64,000 nucleotides of DNA from Streptomyces odontomachi (GTDB lineage: Bacteria; Actinomycetota; Actinomycetes; Streptomycetales; Streptomycetaceae): NCBI RefSeq assembly GCF_024435355.1, contig NZ_JAMJWG010000003.1:124001-188000 (forward strand), given 5' to 3'. A program made the position numbers and the translations under genes. Of this stretch, positions 32,874 to 41,527 are shown piece by piece (positions within the stretch are counted from its first letter, which is position 1; each line of letters starts with the position of its first letter). The notes under the pieces are model-generated. The model was not told the DNA's origin. It saw nothing but the letters and a program-made list of their open reading frames with translations, and did not search any database.

Positions 32874-33409
32874 GCCAGTTGGACACTCTTCCCCCTGTCA
32901 GGGTTGTACGCGCCTGCAGAGTCGTACACACCGTTTTCGCCACACCGCCCGCACCCTATGCGGTCCCGGCGCCCGGCCCCGCCGGGGGCTCCCGAAGCCC
33001 CCTCCGGCGTGCGCTCCGCCTGCGGTGCACCGCGGTGCGTCCCCGGGGTGGCACGGTGGTGGGTTCCCGTACGCTCCCGAGGTCTCGGGCAGGGCGCGGG
33101 AGCCGGTCTACCCGGCACTGCCGCCAGCGTCGCGCCGCCCGCCGTCATGTGCACCAGCTCTTCCCTTTTACCCCGCGCCAACCCATTTCCGCCGCGGGCG
33201 CCCGCCACCACTGGCGGCGGTCCCGAAGACGCAACTCATCCCCATGCGGTTCCGGAAACGAACAAAAATATCCTTCATCCACCCACGTAGTCGAGAGCGA
33301 CGCCCACCGCACGGTCAGCCGGACCTCGTGGTCCTTCACGCCCAAGCCTGAACAGGTGCGCGGTGGACTCGTTACCGTGCAGGCCCTCCAGGGCGGCCTT
33401 GCCCAGGTG
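32874..33409. other. intergenic region with inverted repeat, no gene seen
   Basis: 536 bp upstream of the sigma factor. Near its start, TGTACG (32905-32910) and CGTACA (32923-32928) form an inverted repeat with a 12-bp spacer, a possible regulator site for the sigma operon. A small A/T-rich patch (33255-33290, containing AACAAAAATATCC) lies near the right end. A short minus-strand frame of 66 codons (33145-33345) has no ribosome binding site and was not accepted. Confidence 0.5.
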
Positions 33410-33670
33410 TTACGGCCGGGAGCCGTCCCTGAGCATCATCGTGCGTTGCCCGGTGTGCCGGGCGATCGCCTCGAAGTCGCGGTCGCAGTGCAGCAGGATG
33501 AGACCGGACAGTTCGGCCACCGCCGCGACAAGAAGGTCGACCGGTCCGGCGCTGCGGTGCTCGCCGTGATCGACCAGAAGCTGCTGGACCAGGGCCCGCC
33601 GGAAGGTGCCGTCCGGGATCGGCACCCAGACGTAGAACCCGCTCAGATACCTCTCCAGCACGCCGCTCAA
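33410..33670 (-). pseudogene. VapC-type PIN-domain toxin remnant (N-terminus missing)
   Basis: 86 codons that match the C-terminal two thirds of a VapC toxin: [59 protein letters not shown]. The catalytic Asp of the [11 protein letters not shown] motif and the late CDRDF Asp are there. The first ~50 residues, including the first catalytic Asp, are absent. No ribosome binding site precedes the TTG, and no antitoxin gene adjoins. It sits directly after the stop of asd, so a deletion joined it there. Confidence 0.75.
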
Positions 33671-33682
33671 GAAGGGAGCGGT

Positions 33683-34795
33683 TCACCCACCGATTTCCGC
33701 CGCGACCAACTCCGCCACCTGCACCGCGTTCAACGCAGCCCCCTTACGCAGGTTGTCCCCGCACACGAACAACTCCAGCGCGGTCGGATCATCGAGCGCG
33801 CGCCGCACCCGCCCGACCCACGTCGGATCCGTGCCGACCGCGTCCGCCGGGGTGGGGAACTCACCGGCTTCCGGGTTGTCGAAGAGCACCACTCCGGGCG
33901 CGGTCGCCAGGATCTCGCGGGCCCGGTCGACGGTGACCTCGTCCTCGAAGCGGGCGTGGACGGTCAGCGAGTGGGTGGTGACGACGGGCACCCGCACACA
34001 GGTGACGGCAACCTTCAGCCGCGGCAGTCCGAGGATCTTGCGGGACTCGTCCCGTACCTTCATCTCCTCCGACGACCAGCCGTCCTCCCGCAGGGAGCCG
34101 GCCCACGGCACGACGTTCAGCGCGACGGGTTCCGGGAAGGGCCCGGTGTCGTCGCCGATGACGCGCCGTACGTCTCCGGGGACGGTGCCGAGTTCGGAGC
34201 CGGCGACGAGGGAGAGCTGGCGGCGGAGCGTCTCCACTCCGGCCTGTCCCGCGCCGCTGACGGCCTGGTAGGACGAGACGATCAGCTCGCGCAGCCCGAA
34301 CTCGGCGTGCAGCGCACCGATCGCGACGATCATGGAGAGGGTGGTGCAGTTCGGGCTGGCGACGATGGAGCGCGGCCGGATCCGGGCGGCGTGCGGATTG
34401 ACCTCGGGCACCACGAGCGGCACGTCCGGGTCCATCCGGAAGGCCGCGGAGTCGTCCACGACGACGGCACCGCGCTCGGCGGCGAACGGCGCCCAGTGCG
34501 CGGCGACGTCGTCGGGCACGTCGAAGATGGCGACGTCGACGCCTTCGAAGACCGCCTCGTCGAGCGCCAGGACCTCGACCTGCTCACCGCGCACGGTCAG
34601 CTTGCGGCCGGCCGAGCCATGGCCATGGGAGTCCCCCTTGCCCGAGCTCGGTCGAGAACTCGGAGGAAGGGGATGGTCGACGAGTCTGATTTCACCCCAG
34701 ATATCCGCGTGTTGGGACAGAATCTGGAGCATGACCGCGCCGACCGTCCCGGTCGCTCCCACGACTGCGAGCGTCGGCCGCGCGGAGGCAGCCAT
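33683..34795 (-). CDS. asd: aspartate-semialdehyde dehydrogenase
   Basis: 370-aa enzyme that reduces aspartyl phosphate with NADPH to aspartate semialdehyde, the branch point for lysine/diaminopimelate, threonine and methionine. The NADP-binding start is LAVVGATGTVGAVMLQIL. The active-site Cys lies in VASPNCTTLSMIV, and QAVSGAGQAGVETL follows. Between residues about 44 and 66 there is an extra Ser/Pro/Gly/His segment (PPSSRPSSGKGDSHGHGSAG) coded by a hairpin-rich DNA element. The start overlaps the ask stop (TGATG), so ask-asd is one coupled operon. Confidence 0.96.
   Translation of the reverse strand: MAASARPTLAVVGATGTVGAVMLQILSQHADIWGEIRLVDHPLPPSSRPSSGKGDSHGHGSAGRKLTVRGEQVEVLALDEAVFEGVDVAIFDVPDDVAAHWAPFAAERGAVVVDDSAAFRMDPDVPLVVPEVNPHAARIRPRSIVASPNCTTLSMIVAIGALHAEFGLRELIVSSYQAVSGAGQAGVETLRRQLSLVAGSELGTVPGDVRRVIGDDTGPFPEPVALNVVPWAGSLREDGWSSEEMKVRDESRKILGLPRLKVAVTCVRVPVVTTHSLTVHARFEDEVTVDRAREILATAPGVVLFDNPEAGEFPTPADAVGTDPTWVGRVRRALDDPTALELFVCGDNLRKGAALNAVQVAELVAAEIGG
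34631..34675. repeat. hairpin element inserted in-frame in asd
   Basis: The segment opens with CCCCCTT (34633-34639) and closes with AAGGGGA (34667-34673), with the palindrome CCGAGCTCGG (34642-34651) between. It codes for the extra residues in Asd. Its composition resembles the short C-rich/G-rich interspersed hairpin elements frequent between Streptomyces genes, here tolerated inside a gene. Confidence 0.55.
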
Positions 34796-35316
34796 CAGCG
34801 GCCGGTGCCTCCGTACACCACGGCCTCGTCCGTCTCGGAGTCGAGCCCGAAGGCGGTGTGCACGGCGCGGACGGCCTCGCCCACGTCGTCGGCGCGGGTG
34901 ACGACGGAGATGCGGATCTCGGAGGTCGAGATCAGCTCGATGTTCACCCCCGCGTCGCTGAGCGCTTCGAAGAACGCTGCCGTGACCCCGGGGTTGGTCT
35001 TCATCCCGGCTCCGACCAGGGAGATCTTCGCGATCTGGTCGTCGTAGCGCAGGGACTCGAAGCCGACGGTGGGCTTGATCTTCTCCAGGGCGTCGATGAC
35101 CTTGCGGCCGTCGGTCTTGGGCAGCGTGAAAGAGATGTCGGTGAGCCCGGTGGACGCCGCGGAGACGTTCTGCACGATCATGTCGATGTTGATCTGGCCA
35201 TCGGCGATCGTGCGGAAGATCTTGGCGGCCTCTCCCGGCTTGTCCGGCACGCCGACGACCGTGACCTTGGCCTCGGAGGTGTCGTGCGCGACACCCGAGA
35301 TGATGGCCTGCTCCAC
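34795..35316 (-). CDS. aspartate kinase beta (regulatory) subunit from internal start
   Basis: In-frame GTG 35316 within ask is preceded by AAGGAG (35325-35330) at 8-nt spacing, better than many gene starts here. Translation gives 173 aa ([20 protein letters not shown]...) covering the two ACT domains only. Class II alpha2-beta2 aspartate kinases of actinomycetes and Bacillus are known to make such a subunit from the same gene. That it is made here is inference from the ribosome binding site and the matching start point. Confidence 0.75.
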   Translation of the reverse strand: MEQAIISGVAHDTSEAKVTVVGVPDKPGEAAKIFRTIADGQINIDMIVQNVSAASTGLTDISFTLPKTDGRKVIDALEKIKPTVGFESLRYDDQIAKISLVGAGMKTNPGVTAAFFEALSDAGVNIELISTSEIRISVVTRADDVGEAVRAVHTAFGLDSETDEAVVYGGTGR

Positions 35317-36072
35317 CTTCTGAGCTCCTTGTGCGTGTGGCTCGTTGCTGACCCAGGTGCCCGGCAGTCCGGAGAACGAGGACCGGACGTGAATCGGGAT
35401 GTTGTACCGGCGGGCGTACTCCACGCAACGGTGGAGCAGCACCTTCGAGCCGGAGCTGGCCAGCTCCAGCATGTCCTCGAACGAGATCCAGTCGATCTTC
35501 CGCGCCTTCTTCACCACGCGCGGGTCCGCGGTGAAGACGCCGTCGACGTCGGTGTAGATCTCACAGACATCGGCCTCGAGGGCCGCGGCGAGCGCCACGG
35601 CGGTGGTGTCGGAGCCGCCACGCCCCAGCGTGGTGATGTCCTTCTTGTCCTGCGACACACCCTGGAAGCCGGCGACGATGGCGATGTTGCCCTCGTCGAC
35701 GGAGGTGCGGATGCGCCCCGGGGTGACATCGATGATCCGGGCTTTGGTGTGGACGGAGTCGGTGATGACGCCCGCCTGGCTGCCCGTGAAGGACTGGGCC
35801 GCGTGGCCCAGGTTTTTGATCGCCATCGCCAGCAGCGCCATGGAGATCCGCTCTCCGGCGGTCAGCAGCATGTCGAACTCACGGCCGGCAGGCATCGGGG
35901 ACACCTGCGCGGCGAGATCGATCAGCTCGTCCGTCGTGTCGCCCATCGCGGAAACGACGACAACCACCTGGTTGCCGTTCTTCTTCGCTTCCACGATTCT
36001 CTTGGCGACGCGCTTGATGCCTTCGGCATCGGCTACGGAGGAGCCTCCGTACTTCTGCACGACAAGGCTCAC
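34795..36072 (-). CDS. ask: aspartate kinase
   Basis: 425-aa enzyme that phosphorylates aspartate, the first step to the aspartate family of amino acids and diaminopimelate. The kinase domain starts [20 protein letters not shown] and continues with [20 protein letters not shown] and [16 protein letters not shown]. Two ACT domains ([20 protein letters not shown] and [20 protein letters not shown]) mediate feedback by lysine plus threonine in this family. GTG 36072 follows GCGAGGAGC; the ATG at 36090 has no ribosome binding site. An internal start for the regulatory subunit lies at 35316. asd follows with overlapping codons. Confidence 0.96.
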   Translation of the reverse strand: MSLVVQKYGGSSVADAEGIKRVAKRIVEAKKNGNQVVVVVSAMGDTTDELIDLAAQVSPMPAGREFDMLLTAGERISMALLAMAIKNLGHAAQSFTGSQAGVITDSVHTKARIIDVTPGRIRTSVDEGNIAIVAGFQGVSQDKKDITTLGRGGSDTTAVALAAALEADVCEIYTDVDGVFTADPRVVKKARKIDWISFEDMLELASSGSKVLLHRCVEYARRYNIPIHVRSSFSGLPGTWVSNEPHAQGAQKVEQAIISGVAHDTSEAKVTVVGVPDKPGEAAKIFRTIADGQINIDMIVQNVSAASTGLTDISFTLPKTDGRKVIDALEKIKPTVGFESLRYDDQIAKISLVGAGMKTNPGVTAAFFEALSDAGVNIELISTSEIRISVVTRADDVGEAVRAVHTAFGLDSETDEAVVYGGTGR

Positions 36073-36407
36073 GTGCGCTCCTCGCTCCATCTGTCTGTTT
36101 CACGCACTTTGCACAAGTGCGGCACCGGTCATTTTACCGAGTGGCCGGGATCCGGCCCGTGCGTACCACATCGCGAGACCTGGGCCCGCGATGTGGGCGG
36201 TTCGGGGTGGGACGGTCCGTGGTGTCCGGGCGGGGCGCCCGGCGGCCCAGACGGGCATCTGCCCCGGTTCGGTGACATCCACTCGCGTCTGCGCGAAAAG
36301 TGGCCCGGGTCACCCCGGGCCACTTCGGGGCCTCACGGTTGGGGGTTGCCCCGGCGTACCCCGGGGGTGCGAGGCTGTGACACTTCGCGGCTCCACCACG
36401 TGGGCGC
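36073..36407. other. ask upstream region
   Basis: About 335 bp between ask and a tandem-repeat block. The ask promoter must be here; a locally A/T-rich patch (36105-36145) lies just before the start. The part 36300-36330 holds a CCCGGGTCACCCCGGG inverted repeat. No gene is supported. Confidence 0.5.
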
Positions 36408-36882
36408 GACCGGCCCCGACGAGACGGTCGGATCGCCACCGACCCGGAGGGGCTGTTCCTGTCGCGTCCGGACCACCGACCCGGTGGCCGGTTGCTCGCG
36501 CAGTTCCCCGCGCCCCCAGAGGGTGGGCGCGTTGCACCCCCCTGGACCCCGATGTCGGGCACAAAGTGCCCACCCATCAGGGGCGCGGGGAACTGCGCGA
36601 CCAGCCCCGACGAAACCACCGGATCCCCACCAACCCGAAGAGACTGCTCCCGTCGCACCCGGACCACCGACCCGACGGCCAGTCGCTCGCGCAGTCCCCC
36701 GCACCCCCAGAAGGTGGGCGCCTTGCGCCCCCCAGACCCCGATGTCGGGCACAAAGTGCCCACCCATCAGGGGCGCGGGGAACTGCGCGACCAGCCCCGA
36801 CGAAACCGCCAGATCGCCACCAACCCAAAGAGGCTGCTCCCGTCGCACCCGGACCACCGACCCGACGGCCAGTCGCTCGCGC
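36408..36882. repeat. ~190-bp tandem repeat, 2.5 copies, with internal hairpins
   Basis: Copies lie at 36408-36598 (191 bp), 36599-36788 (190 bp) and a truncated 36789-36882. Each full copy ends in an inverted pair built on GCGCAGTTCCCCGCGCCCC (36498-36516 with 36580-36598; a degenerate left arm 36689-36707 with 36770-36788). Each also contains a small GGGCAC-AAA-GTGCCC hairpin. The core is shared with 11158-11176 and 50418-50510. Reading frames here are by-products. The 150 bp after it, up to the CebR promoter, shows nothing clear. Confidence 0.9.
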
Positions 36883-37029
36883 CCACACGCCGCGGAGCGG
36901 CATATCGGTACAGCCCCGCACCCCTTGTATGGCGCCTTCGGCGCCCCAAGGGGGCCGGCAGGCCCCACCCCACCCGTTCGGAATGCCGAACCACGGTCAG
37001 AACTACGGACGCAATCCGTGTGACATCTG

Positions 37030-37080
37030 TTGACTCTGAACCGATTCAACGCTTCCATCGGACGACTGGGAGCGCTCCCA
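37030..37080 (+). promoter_or_regulatory. promoter with perfect CebR operator upstream of SGNH esterase
   Basis: TGGGAGCGCTCCCA at 37067-37080 is identical to the box before the GH9 cellulase. A -35-like TTGACT at 37030-37035 stands exactly 37 bp before the box, the same distance as TTGACG in the cellulase promoter. It predicts co-regulation of the two secreted enzymes by cello-oligosaccharides. Confidence 0.9.
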
Positions 37081-37112
37081 CATTTCCCCCACCCCCGTGA
37101 GAGGAGCCACCC

Positions 37113-39164
37113 GTGCCACCTGTCATGACCCACCCGGCCTGGAAGGCCGTCCGCCGCCTGCTGCTCGTGGCACTGGCGGCCACGCTGACCTGGGCCCTGG
37201 CCGCCGCGGGGGCCTTACCCGCGCACGCCGCCAGCACCGCCAGCACGGCCGTCACCGGAAACGGGTCGGTGAGTGATCCCAACATCGACTACGTCGGGCG
37301 CTGGACCATCGGGTCCGGCACCGCGGTGCCCAACTGGACCGGCGCCTACCTGCGGACCGGGTTCACCGGGAGCACGGTGAAGGTCGTCGCCCGGGACGCG
37401 GTGAACTTCTACGTCAGCATCGACGGCGGCCCCGACGTCTTCTACGCGGGCGTGAAGGGCACCGTCGACCTCACGCCGACCAAGCTGTCCTCCGGCAACC
37501 ACACCCTGCGCATCGAGTACCGCTCGGGCGACACCGTCTTCGAGGGCCTCCAGTTCGACAGCGGCGCCGGCACCATCGCGCCGTCGGCCTCGTCCGGGCT
37601 GCTGGAGTTCGTCGGGGACTCCATCACCGCCGGCTACCTCACCGACCGGCTCGCCATGGACGCGTACGGCTGGAAGACCGGGGAGCTGCTGGGCATGCGG
37701 CACACCCAGATCGCGCGCGCCGGCTACTGCCTGGTCAGCAAGGACGGCTGCGTCGGTCTTGACCAGCAGTTCTTCAGGACGGCCAGCACCGGCACCGAGA
37801 GCTGGGACTTCTCGCGCTACCAGGCGAGCGCGGTGATCATCAATCTGGGCACCAACGACGTCGGGCACACCGTCACCAGCGCCGAGTTCCAGTCCGCCTA
37901 CACGCAGCTGCTGCAAGGGATCCGGGCGAAGTACCCGAACGCCCACCTGTTCGCGATGCAGACGTTCAAGCAGCGCTACGTTCCCGAGACCAAGGCCGCG
38001 GTGGACGCCCGGCGGCAGGCGGGCGACAGCCGGGTCAGCTATGTGGACACCACGGGCTGGCTCACCGACGGCACCGACTACGAGGACGGCAACGGCCACC
38101 CGAACGAGGCGGGCCACACCAAGGTCGCCCAGAAGCTCGCCCCGATCATCAGCGCGGCGCTCGGCAGCAGTGCACGCAGCGCGCGGGCGACGACGGCGAC
38201 CGCGACGGCCACCACGGCGGCCACCGCTGCTGCCCCCGGGCAGCCCGGCGACCCGAACATCACCTTCGTCGGCCGCTGGGACACCACCAGCTCCAGCACC
38301 GCCTACACGCCGTACTGGGCGGGCGCCTACTTCCGCACCGGGTTCACCGGGACCACCGTCAAGCTGAAGCAACGCAACACCATCGACCTGTGGGCCAGCA
38401 TCGACGGCGGCACCGACGTCTTCTACGACGACGTCTCCGGCACCGTCGATCTCACGCCGAACAAGTTGTCGTCCGGCAACCACACCCTGCGGGTGCACTA
38501 CCAGGTGGTGGCGGGCTCGTACCACGGTGACGCGGTCTTCCAGGGGCTCGTCCTGGACAGCGGCGCCAGTACGTTCAAAGCGGCGACGCCCTCGCATCTG
38601 ATCGAGTTCGTCGGTGACTCCATCACCGTCGGCACCACCACCTCGCAGAACGCGAGCACCGCCTACGGCTGGCTGATCGGCGAGAAGCTGGGCGCCGACC
38701 ACACCCAGATCGCCCAGGGCGGCGCCTGCCTGGTCGCCACCTCGGACGGCTGCGTGGGCCTGGAGCAGCAGTTCACCAAGCTCAATCCGAACGCCGCCAC
38801 GCCCAGCTGGGACTTCTCCCGCTACCAGGCGAACGCGGTGGTGATCAACCTCGGCACCAACGACGTGGGCCACTCGGTGTCCACGACGACGTTCCAGAGC
38901 GCCTACACCAGCCTGCTGCACAAGGTCCGTGCCGCCTACCCCAATGCGTGGATCTTCGCGTTGCAGACCTTCCGGGGGCGGTACGTGCCGCAGACCCAGG
39001 CCGCCGTGCAGGCGGTGAACGGCGAGGGCGACAGCCGGGTGTCCTTCGTCGACACCACCGGCTGGCTGAGCGACGCCGACATGTCCGACAGCGTCCACCC
39101 GAACGACCAGGGCCACCGGGTGATCACCGACCACCTGGCGCCGATCATCTCGGCGAAGCTCTGA
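37113..39164 (+). CDS. secreted protein with two tandem SGNH/GDSL esterase modules (CE2-like)
   Basis: 683 aa. A signal peptide (RRLLLVALAATLTWALAAAG, cleavage near AHA-AS) is followed by two homologous modules, about 45-350 and 375-683. Each has a small beta-sandwich (GRWTIGSGTAVPNWTGAYLR / GRWDTTSSSTAYTPYWAGAY) and an SGNH hydrolase: LLEFVGDSITAGY / LIEFVGDSITVGT with the nucleophile Ser, INLGTNDVGH with the Asn, and GHPNEAGH / VHPNDQGH with the catalytic His. This layout resembles carbohydrate esterase family 2 deacetylases of plant polysaccharides. An Ala/Thr-rich linker joins the modules. GTG 37113 follows GAGAGGAG; CebR control is predicted. Confidence 0.9.
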   Translation: MPPVMTHPAWKAVRRLLLVALAATLTWALAAAGALPAHAASTASTAVTGNGSVSDPNIDYVGRWTIGSGTAVPNWTGAYLRTGFTGSTVKVVARDAVNFYVSIDGGPDVFYAGVKGTVDLTPTKLSSGNHTLRIEYRSGDTVFEGLQFDSGAGTIAPSASSGLLEFVGDSITAGYLTDRLAMDAYGWKTGELLGMRHTQIARAGYCLVSKDGCVGLDQQFFRTASTGTESWDFSRYQASAVIINLGTNDVGHTVTSAEFQSAYTQLLQGIRAKYPNAHLFAMQTFKQRYVPETKAAVDARRQAGDSRVSYVDTTGWLTDGTDYEDGNGHPNEAGHTKVAQKLAPIISAALGSSARSARATTATATATTAATAAAPGQPGDPNITFVGRWDTTSSSTAYTPYWAGAYFRTGFTGTTVKLKQRNTIDLWASIDGGTDVFYDDVSGTVDLTPNKLSSGNHTLRVHYQVVAGSYHGDAVFQGLVLDSGASTFKAATPSHLIEFVGDSITVGTTTSQNASTAYGWLIGEKLGADHTQIAQGGACLVATSDGCVGLEQQFTKLNPNAATPSWDFSRYQANAVVINLGTNDVGHSVSTTTFQSAYTSLLHKVRAAYPNAWIFALQTFRGRYVPQTQAAVQAVNGEGDSRVSFVDTTGWLSDADMSDSVHPNDQGHRVITDHLAPIISAKL

Positions 39165-39169
39165 GCACG

Positions 39170-39199
39170 GCCCCCGCGCCCCGCACAGGGCGCGGGGGC
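39170..39199. terminator. bidirectional hairpin terminator
   Basis: Perfect 12-bp stem, GCCCCCGCGCCC (39170-39181) and GGGCGCGGGGGC (39188-39199), loop of 6 nt. It lies between the esterase stop and the convergent DUF5063 gene. Confidence 0.88.
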
Positions 39200-39204
39200 A
39201 CCGC

Positions 39205-39909
39205 TCACTCGCCCTTGTCGCGCAGGCCCAGTGGTGCCGCGATCTCCTCGGCCATGACCCGGCCGGCCTCCTCAGCGAGGGAGTCCTCGCCGAGGTCCTG
39301 GTCGGTGTCGAGGCCGTCCAGCTCCTCAAGGGGCTGGTTCAGGCGGACGTGCGCCACCAGGGACTGGAGGGCCCGCAGCGCGCCGGACGCGGTGGCGCCC
39401 CAGTTGGAGAAGTACGAGAACTGCCACCACCACAGCGCCTCGGGCGCCCGGCCCGCGCGGTAGTGCGCCATGCCGTGCCTCAGGTCCGTGACGACGTCCG
39501 CCAGGTCGTCGGAGATCCGGCAGGCGACGGGCGCCTTGCGGGGCTCGTACGGGTCGAAGACCTCGGAGTAGACGTCGATCGGCTCGAGCAGGGCCGCGAG
39601 ACGGTCACGCAGCTCGGCACCCTCCTCGGCGTCCCGCTCGGGTCCGAGGTCGGGCTCGTAGCGCTCGTCGGGGACGATGTCCTCGTGCGCGCCGAGCCGG
39701 CCGCCGGCCAGCAGCAGCTGGGAGACCTCCAGCAGCAGGAACGGGATGGCGGAGTCCGGCTCGTCGCCCTTGGCCACCTCGGTGACCGCGACGATGAAGC
39801 TCTCGATCTGATCGGAGATCTGCACCGAGAAGTCGTCCGGGTCGGCGCCGAGTGCCTTCCGCGCGCCGTCGGCGTCGGGTGTGGTCGCGTGCAGCGTGGT
39901 GTCAGACAT
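39205..39909 (-). CDS. DUF5063 domain protein encoded with recR
   Basis: 234-aa soluble, acidic protein of the actinobacterial DUF5063 family, function unknown. It shows [20 protein letters not shown], a helical middle ([20 protein letters not shown]) and [20 protein letters not shown]. Its start overlaps the end of recR by 8 bases, and the same pair is found together in many actinomycetes, which hints at a role near DNA repair or simply co-transcription. It ends at a strong terminator. Confidence 0.85.
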   Translation of the reverse strand: MSDTTLHATTPDADGARKALGADPDDFSVQISDQIESFIVAVTEVAKGDEPDSAIPFLLLEVSQLLLAGGRLGAHEDIVPDERYEPDLGPERDAEEGAELRDRLAALLEPIDVYSEVFDPYEPRKAPVACRISDDLADVVTDLRHGMAHYRAGRAPEALWWWQFSYFSNWGATASGALRALQSLVAHVRLNQPLEELDGLDTDQDLGEDSLAEEAGRVMAEEIAAPLGLRDKGE

Positions 39910-40501
39910 CTAGGAGTCGTCTCCCCTCGAAAGCGCGGCCCAGGGTGACCTCGTCCGCGTACTCCAGATCCCCTCCCACCGGGAGGCCGCTGGCCAGGCG
40001 GGTGACCTTGAGGCCCATGGGCTTGATCATGCGCGCGAGGTACGTGGCCGTGGCCTCGCCCTCCAGGTTGGGGTCGGTGGCCAGGATCAGCTCGGTGACG
40101 GTGCCGTCCGCGAGCCGGGTGAGCAGTTCGCGGATCCGCAGGTCGTCGGGGCCGACGCCCTCGATGGGGCTGATCGCGCCGCCGAGCACGTGGTACCGGC
40201 CGCGGAACTCGCGCGTCCGTTCGATCGCCACGACGTCCTTGGGCTCCTCGACGACACAGATGACGGCGCCGTCCCGCCGGGCGTCACGGCAGATGCCGCA
40301 GCGTTCCTCCTGCGCGACATTGCCGCACACCGCGCAGAACCTGACCTTCGCCTTGACCTCCATCAGGGCGTTGGCCAGTCGCCGTACGTCCGCCGGCTCG
40401 GTCTGGAGCACGTGGAAGGCGATCCGCTGCGCGCTCTTGGGACCGACGCCGGGCAGCCTGCCCAGTTCGTCGATGAGGTCCTGGACCACGCCTTCGTACA
40501 A
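39902..40501 (-). CDS. recR: recombination mediator protein RecR
   Basis: 199-aa DNA repair protein that with RecO and RecF loads RecA on gapped DNA. Standard layout: helix-hairpin-helix ([20 protein letters not shown]), a four-Cys zinc finger ([19 protein letters not shown]), a Toprim domain ([40 protein letters not shown]) and a Walker-B-like end. Start TTG 40501 follows GAGAGG. It lies downstream of ybaB on the same strand, separated by a repeat-rich 384-bp gap. Confidence 0.97.
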   Translation of the reverse strand: MYEGVVQDLIDELGRLPGVGPKSAQRIAFHVLQTEPADVRRLANALMEVKAKVRFCAVCGNVAQEERCGICRDARRDGAVICVVEEPKDVVAIERTREFRGRYHVLGGAISPIEGVGPDDLRIRELLTRLADGTVTELILATDPNLEGEATATYLARMIKPMGLKVTRLASGLPVGGDLEYADEVTLGRAFEGRRLLDV

Positions 40502-40885
40502 CGGACTGCCTCTCTTGCCTGGTGCGGATGCCGGGGTGTCCGGCCTCCGCCGTGCCCTGTCGTGCGCCTTGCCCCCGGAACGGGTCTCACGCGTTCCGGC
40601 CCACGGGTTTCCCGTGGTCTGTGTCTCACAGGTCGCGCGACCTCGCAGGTCGTGCTGGTCGTACGGTCGTGGACGGTGGTCGTACGGTCGTCGGCGGTGG
40701 CTGTCCGGGTCGCTGGGGACCGGCTCCGGTCGTACCCGGTGCCGGTCGAGGCTGGTGGTGGCCCCGACCGGTAACCGTAGTTCGCCGGACCGCGTTCTTT
40801 GAAGCCTCGGGACGATTCCGGCCGGCCCGGGCCAGACCGGGCCCGACGGGCGGGACCGGGCCCCGCCCGTGCGCCGCCGACCGGG
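40502..40885. other. ybaB-recR intergenic region with short repeats
   Basis: 384 bp with no gene. It contains GTCGTACGGTCGT twice, starting near 40660 and 40680, and several GGTGGTCG-type direct repeats. The usual actinobacterial spacing between ybaB and recR is much shorter, so this stretch looks expanded. It should contain the recR ribosome binding site and possibly a promoter. Confidence 0.5.
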
Positions 40886-41257
40886 TCAGCGGCCGCCCAG
40901 GCCCGGGAAGCCACCGCCGCCGCCGAGGCCCGGGAAGCCGCCGCCACCGAGACCCTGGGCGAGCGGGCCGAGCTTGTCCTGCTGCACCTGCTGGGCGTTC
41001 TCGTTGGCCGCCTGCACCGCGGCGACGATCAGGTCGGCGAGGGTCTCGGTGTCCTCCGGGTCCACCGCCTTCGGGTCGATGTGCAGCCCGCGGAGCTCGC
41101 CGGCACCGGTCACGGTCGCCCGCACCAGGCCACCGCCCGACTGTCCCTCGACCTCGGTCTGTGCCAGCTCCTCCTGCGCACGCGCGAGGTTCTGCTGCAT
41201 CTTCTGGGCCTGCTGGAGCAGCTCCTGCATGTTGGGCTGCCCACCACCGGGAATCAC
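40886..41257 (-). CDS. YbaB/EbfC-family nucleoid-associated protein
   Basis: 123-aa small DNA-binding dimer. The family core is [40 protein letters not shown], and [20 protein letters not shown]. The Gly/Phe/Pro-rich tail ([15 protein letters not shown]) is typical of actinobacterial versions. GTG 41257 is chosen because homologs start with the same [10 protein letters not shown] and AAAGGA lies upstream; the longer frame is not coding. It precedes recR on the same strand, the common gene order. Confidence 0.92.
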   Translation of the reverse strand: MIPGGGQPNMQELLQQAQKMQQNLARAQEELAQTEVEGQSGGGLVRATVTGAGELRGLHIDPKAVDPEDTETLADLIVAAVQAANENAQQVQQDKLGPLAQGLGGGGFPGLGGGGGFPGLGGR

Positions 41258-41389
41258 GTTCGGGATGTCCTTTGCGCCTGAACCGGCGCCCGCTTTCGCG
41301 GAGCTGGTTGCGGTTTCGTCGTGGTGACTCAATGAATGGTTGCGGTGAGTGGTCTGTATTTCAATCAATGGCGAGCCGCCCGCATGGCA

Positions 41390-41423
41390 GCCGCCCGAAC
41401 ACGAGCCTACGTGCTCGGGCGGC
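41390..41423. repeat. 14-bp hairpin upstream of the DNA glycosylase
   Basis: GCCGCCCGAACACG (41390-41403) pairs with CGTGCTCGGGCGGC (41410-41423) with one mismatch and a 6-nt loop. It lies in the divergent gap between ybaB and the Fpg/Nei gene. It could be a regulator site or a structured leader. Confidence 0.55.
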
Positions 41424-41527
41424 CCGACGTCCCATGCATCCCGGGGCCCGGCCTGGGCACCCGTGGTGGGCGGCCCGGGACCGGGCGGCCGAGGCCACGA
41501 CGGTGCACGGCGAGGTGGTGGAGGTCC

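Noticed and set aside
33145..33345. 66-codon minus-strand frame between sigma factor and vapC remnant
   Set aside because: No ribosome binding site, mixed codon use and an A/T-rich start region; insufficient support.
36408..36882. Possible CRISPR array or small coding genes in the repeat block
   Set aside because: The units are ~190 bp and contiguous without spacers; all frames in them arise from the repeat itself.
36910..37020. Possible small gene before the CebR promoter
   Set aside because: Frames there are short continuations of the repeat block and carry no start signal.
38078..38299. Antisense frame within the esterase linker
   Set aside because: Arises from the Ala/Thr-rich linker composition; no start context.
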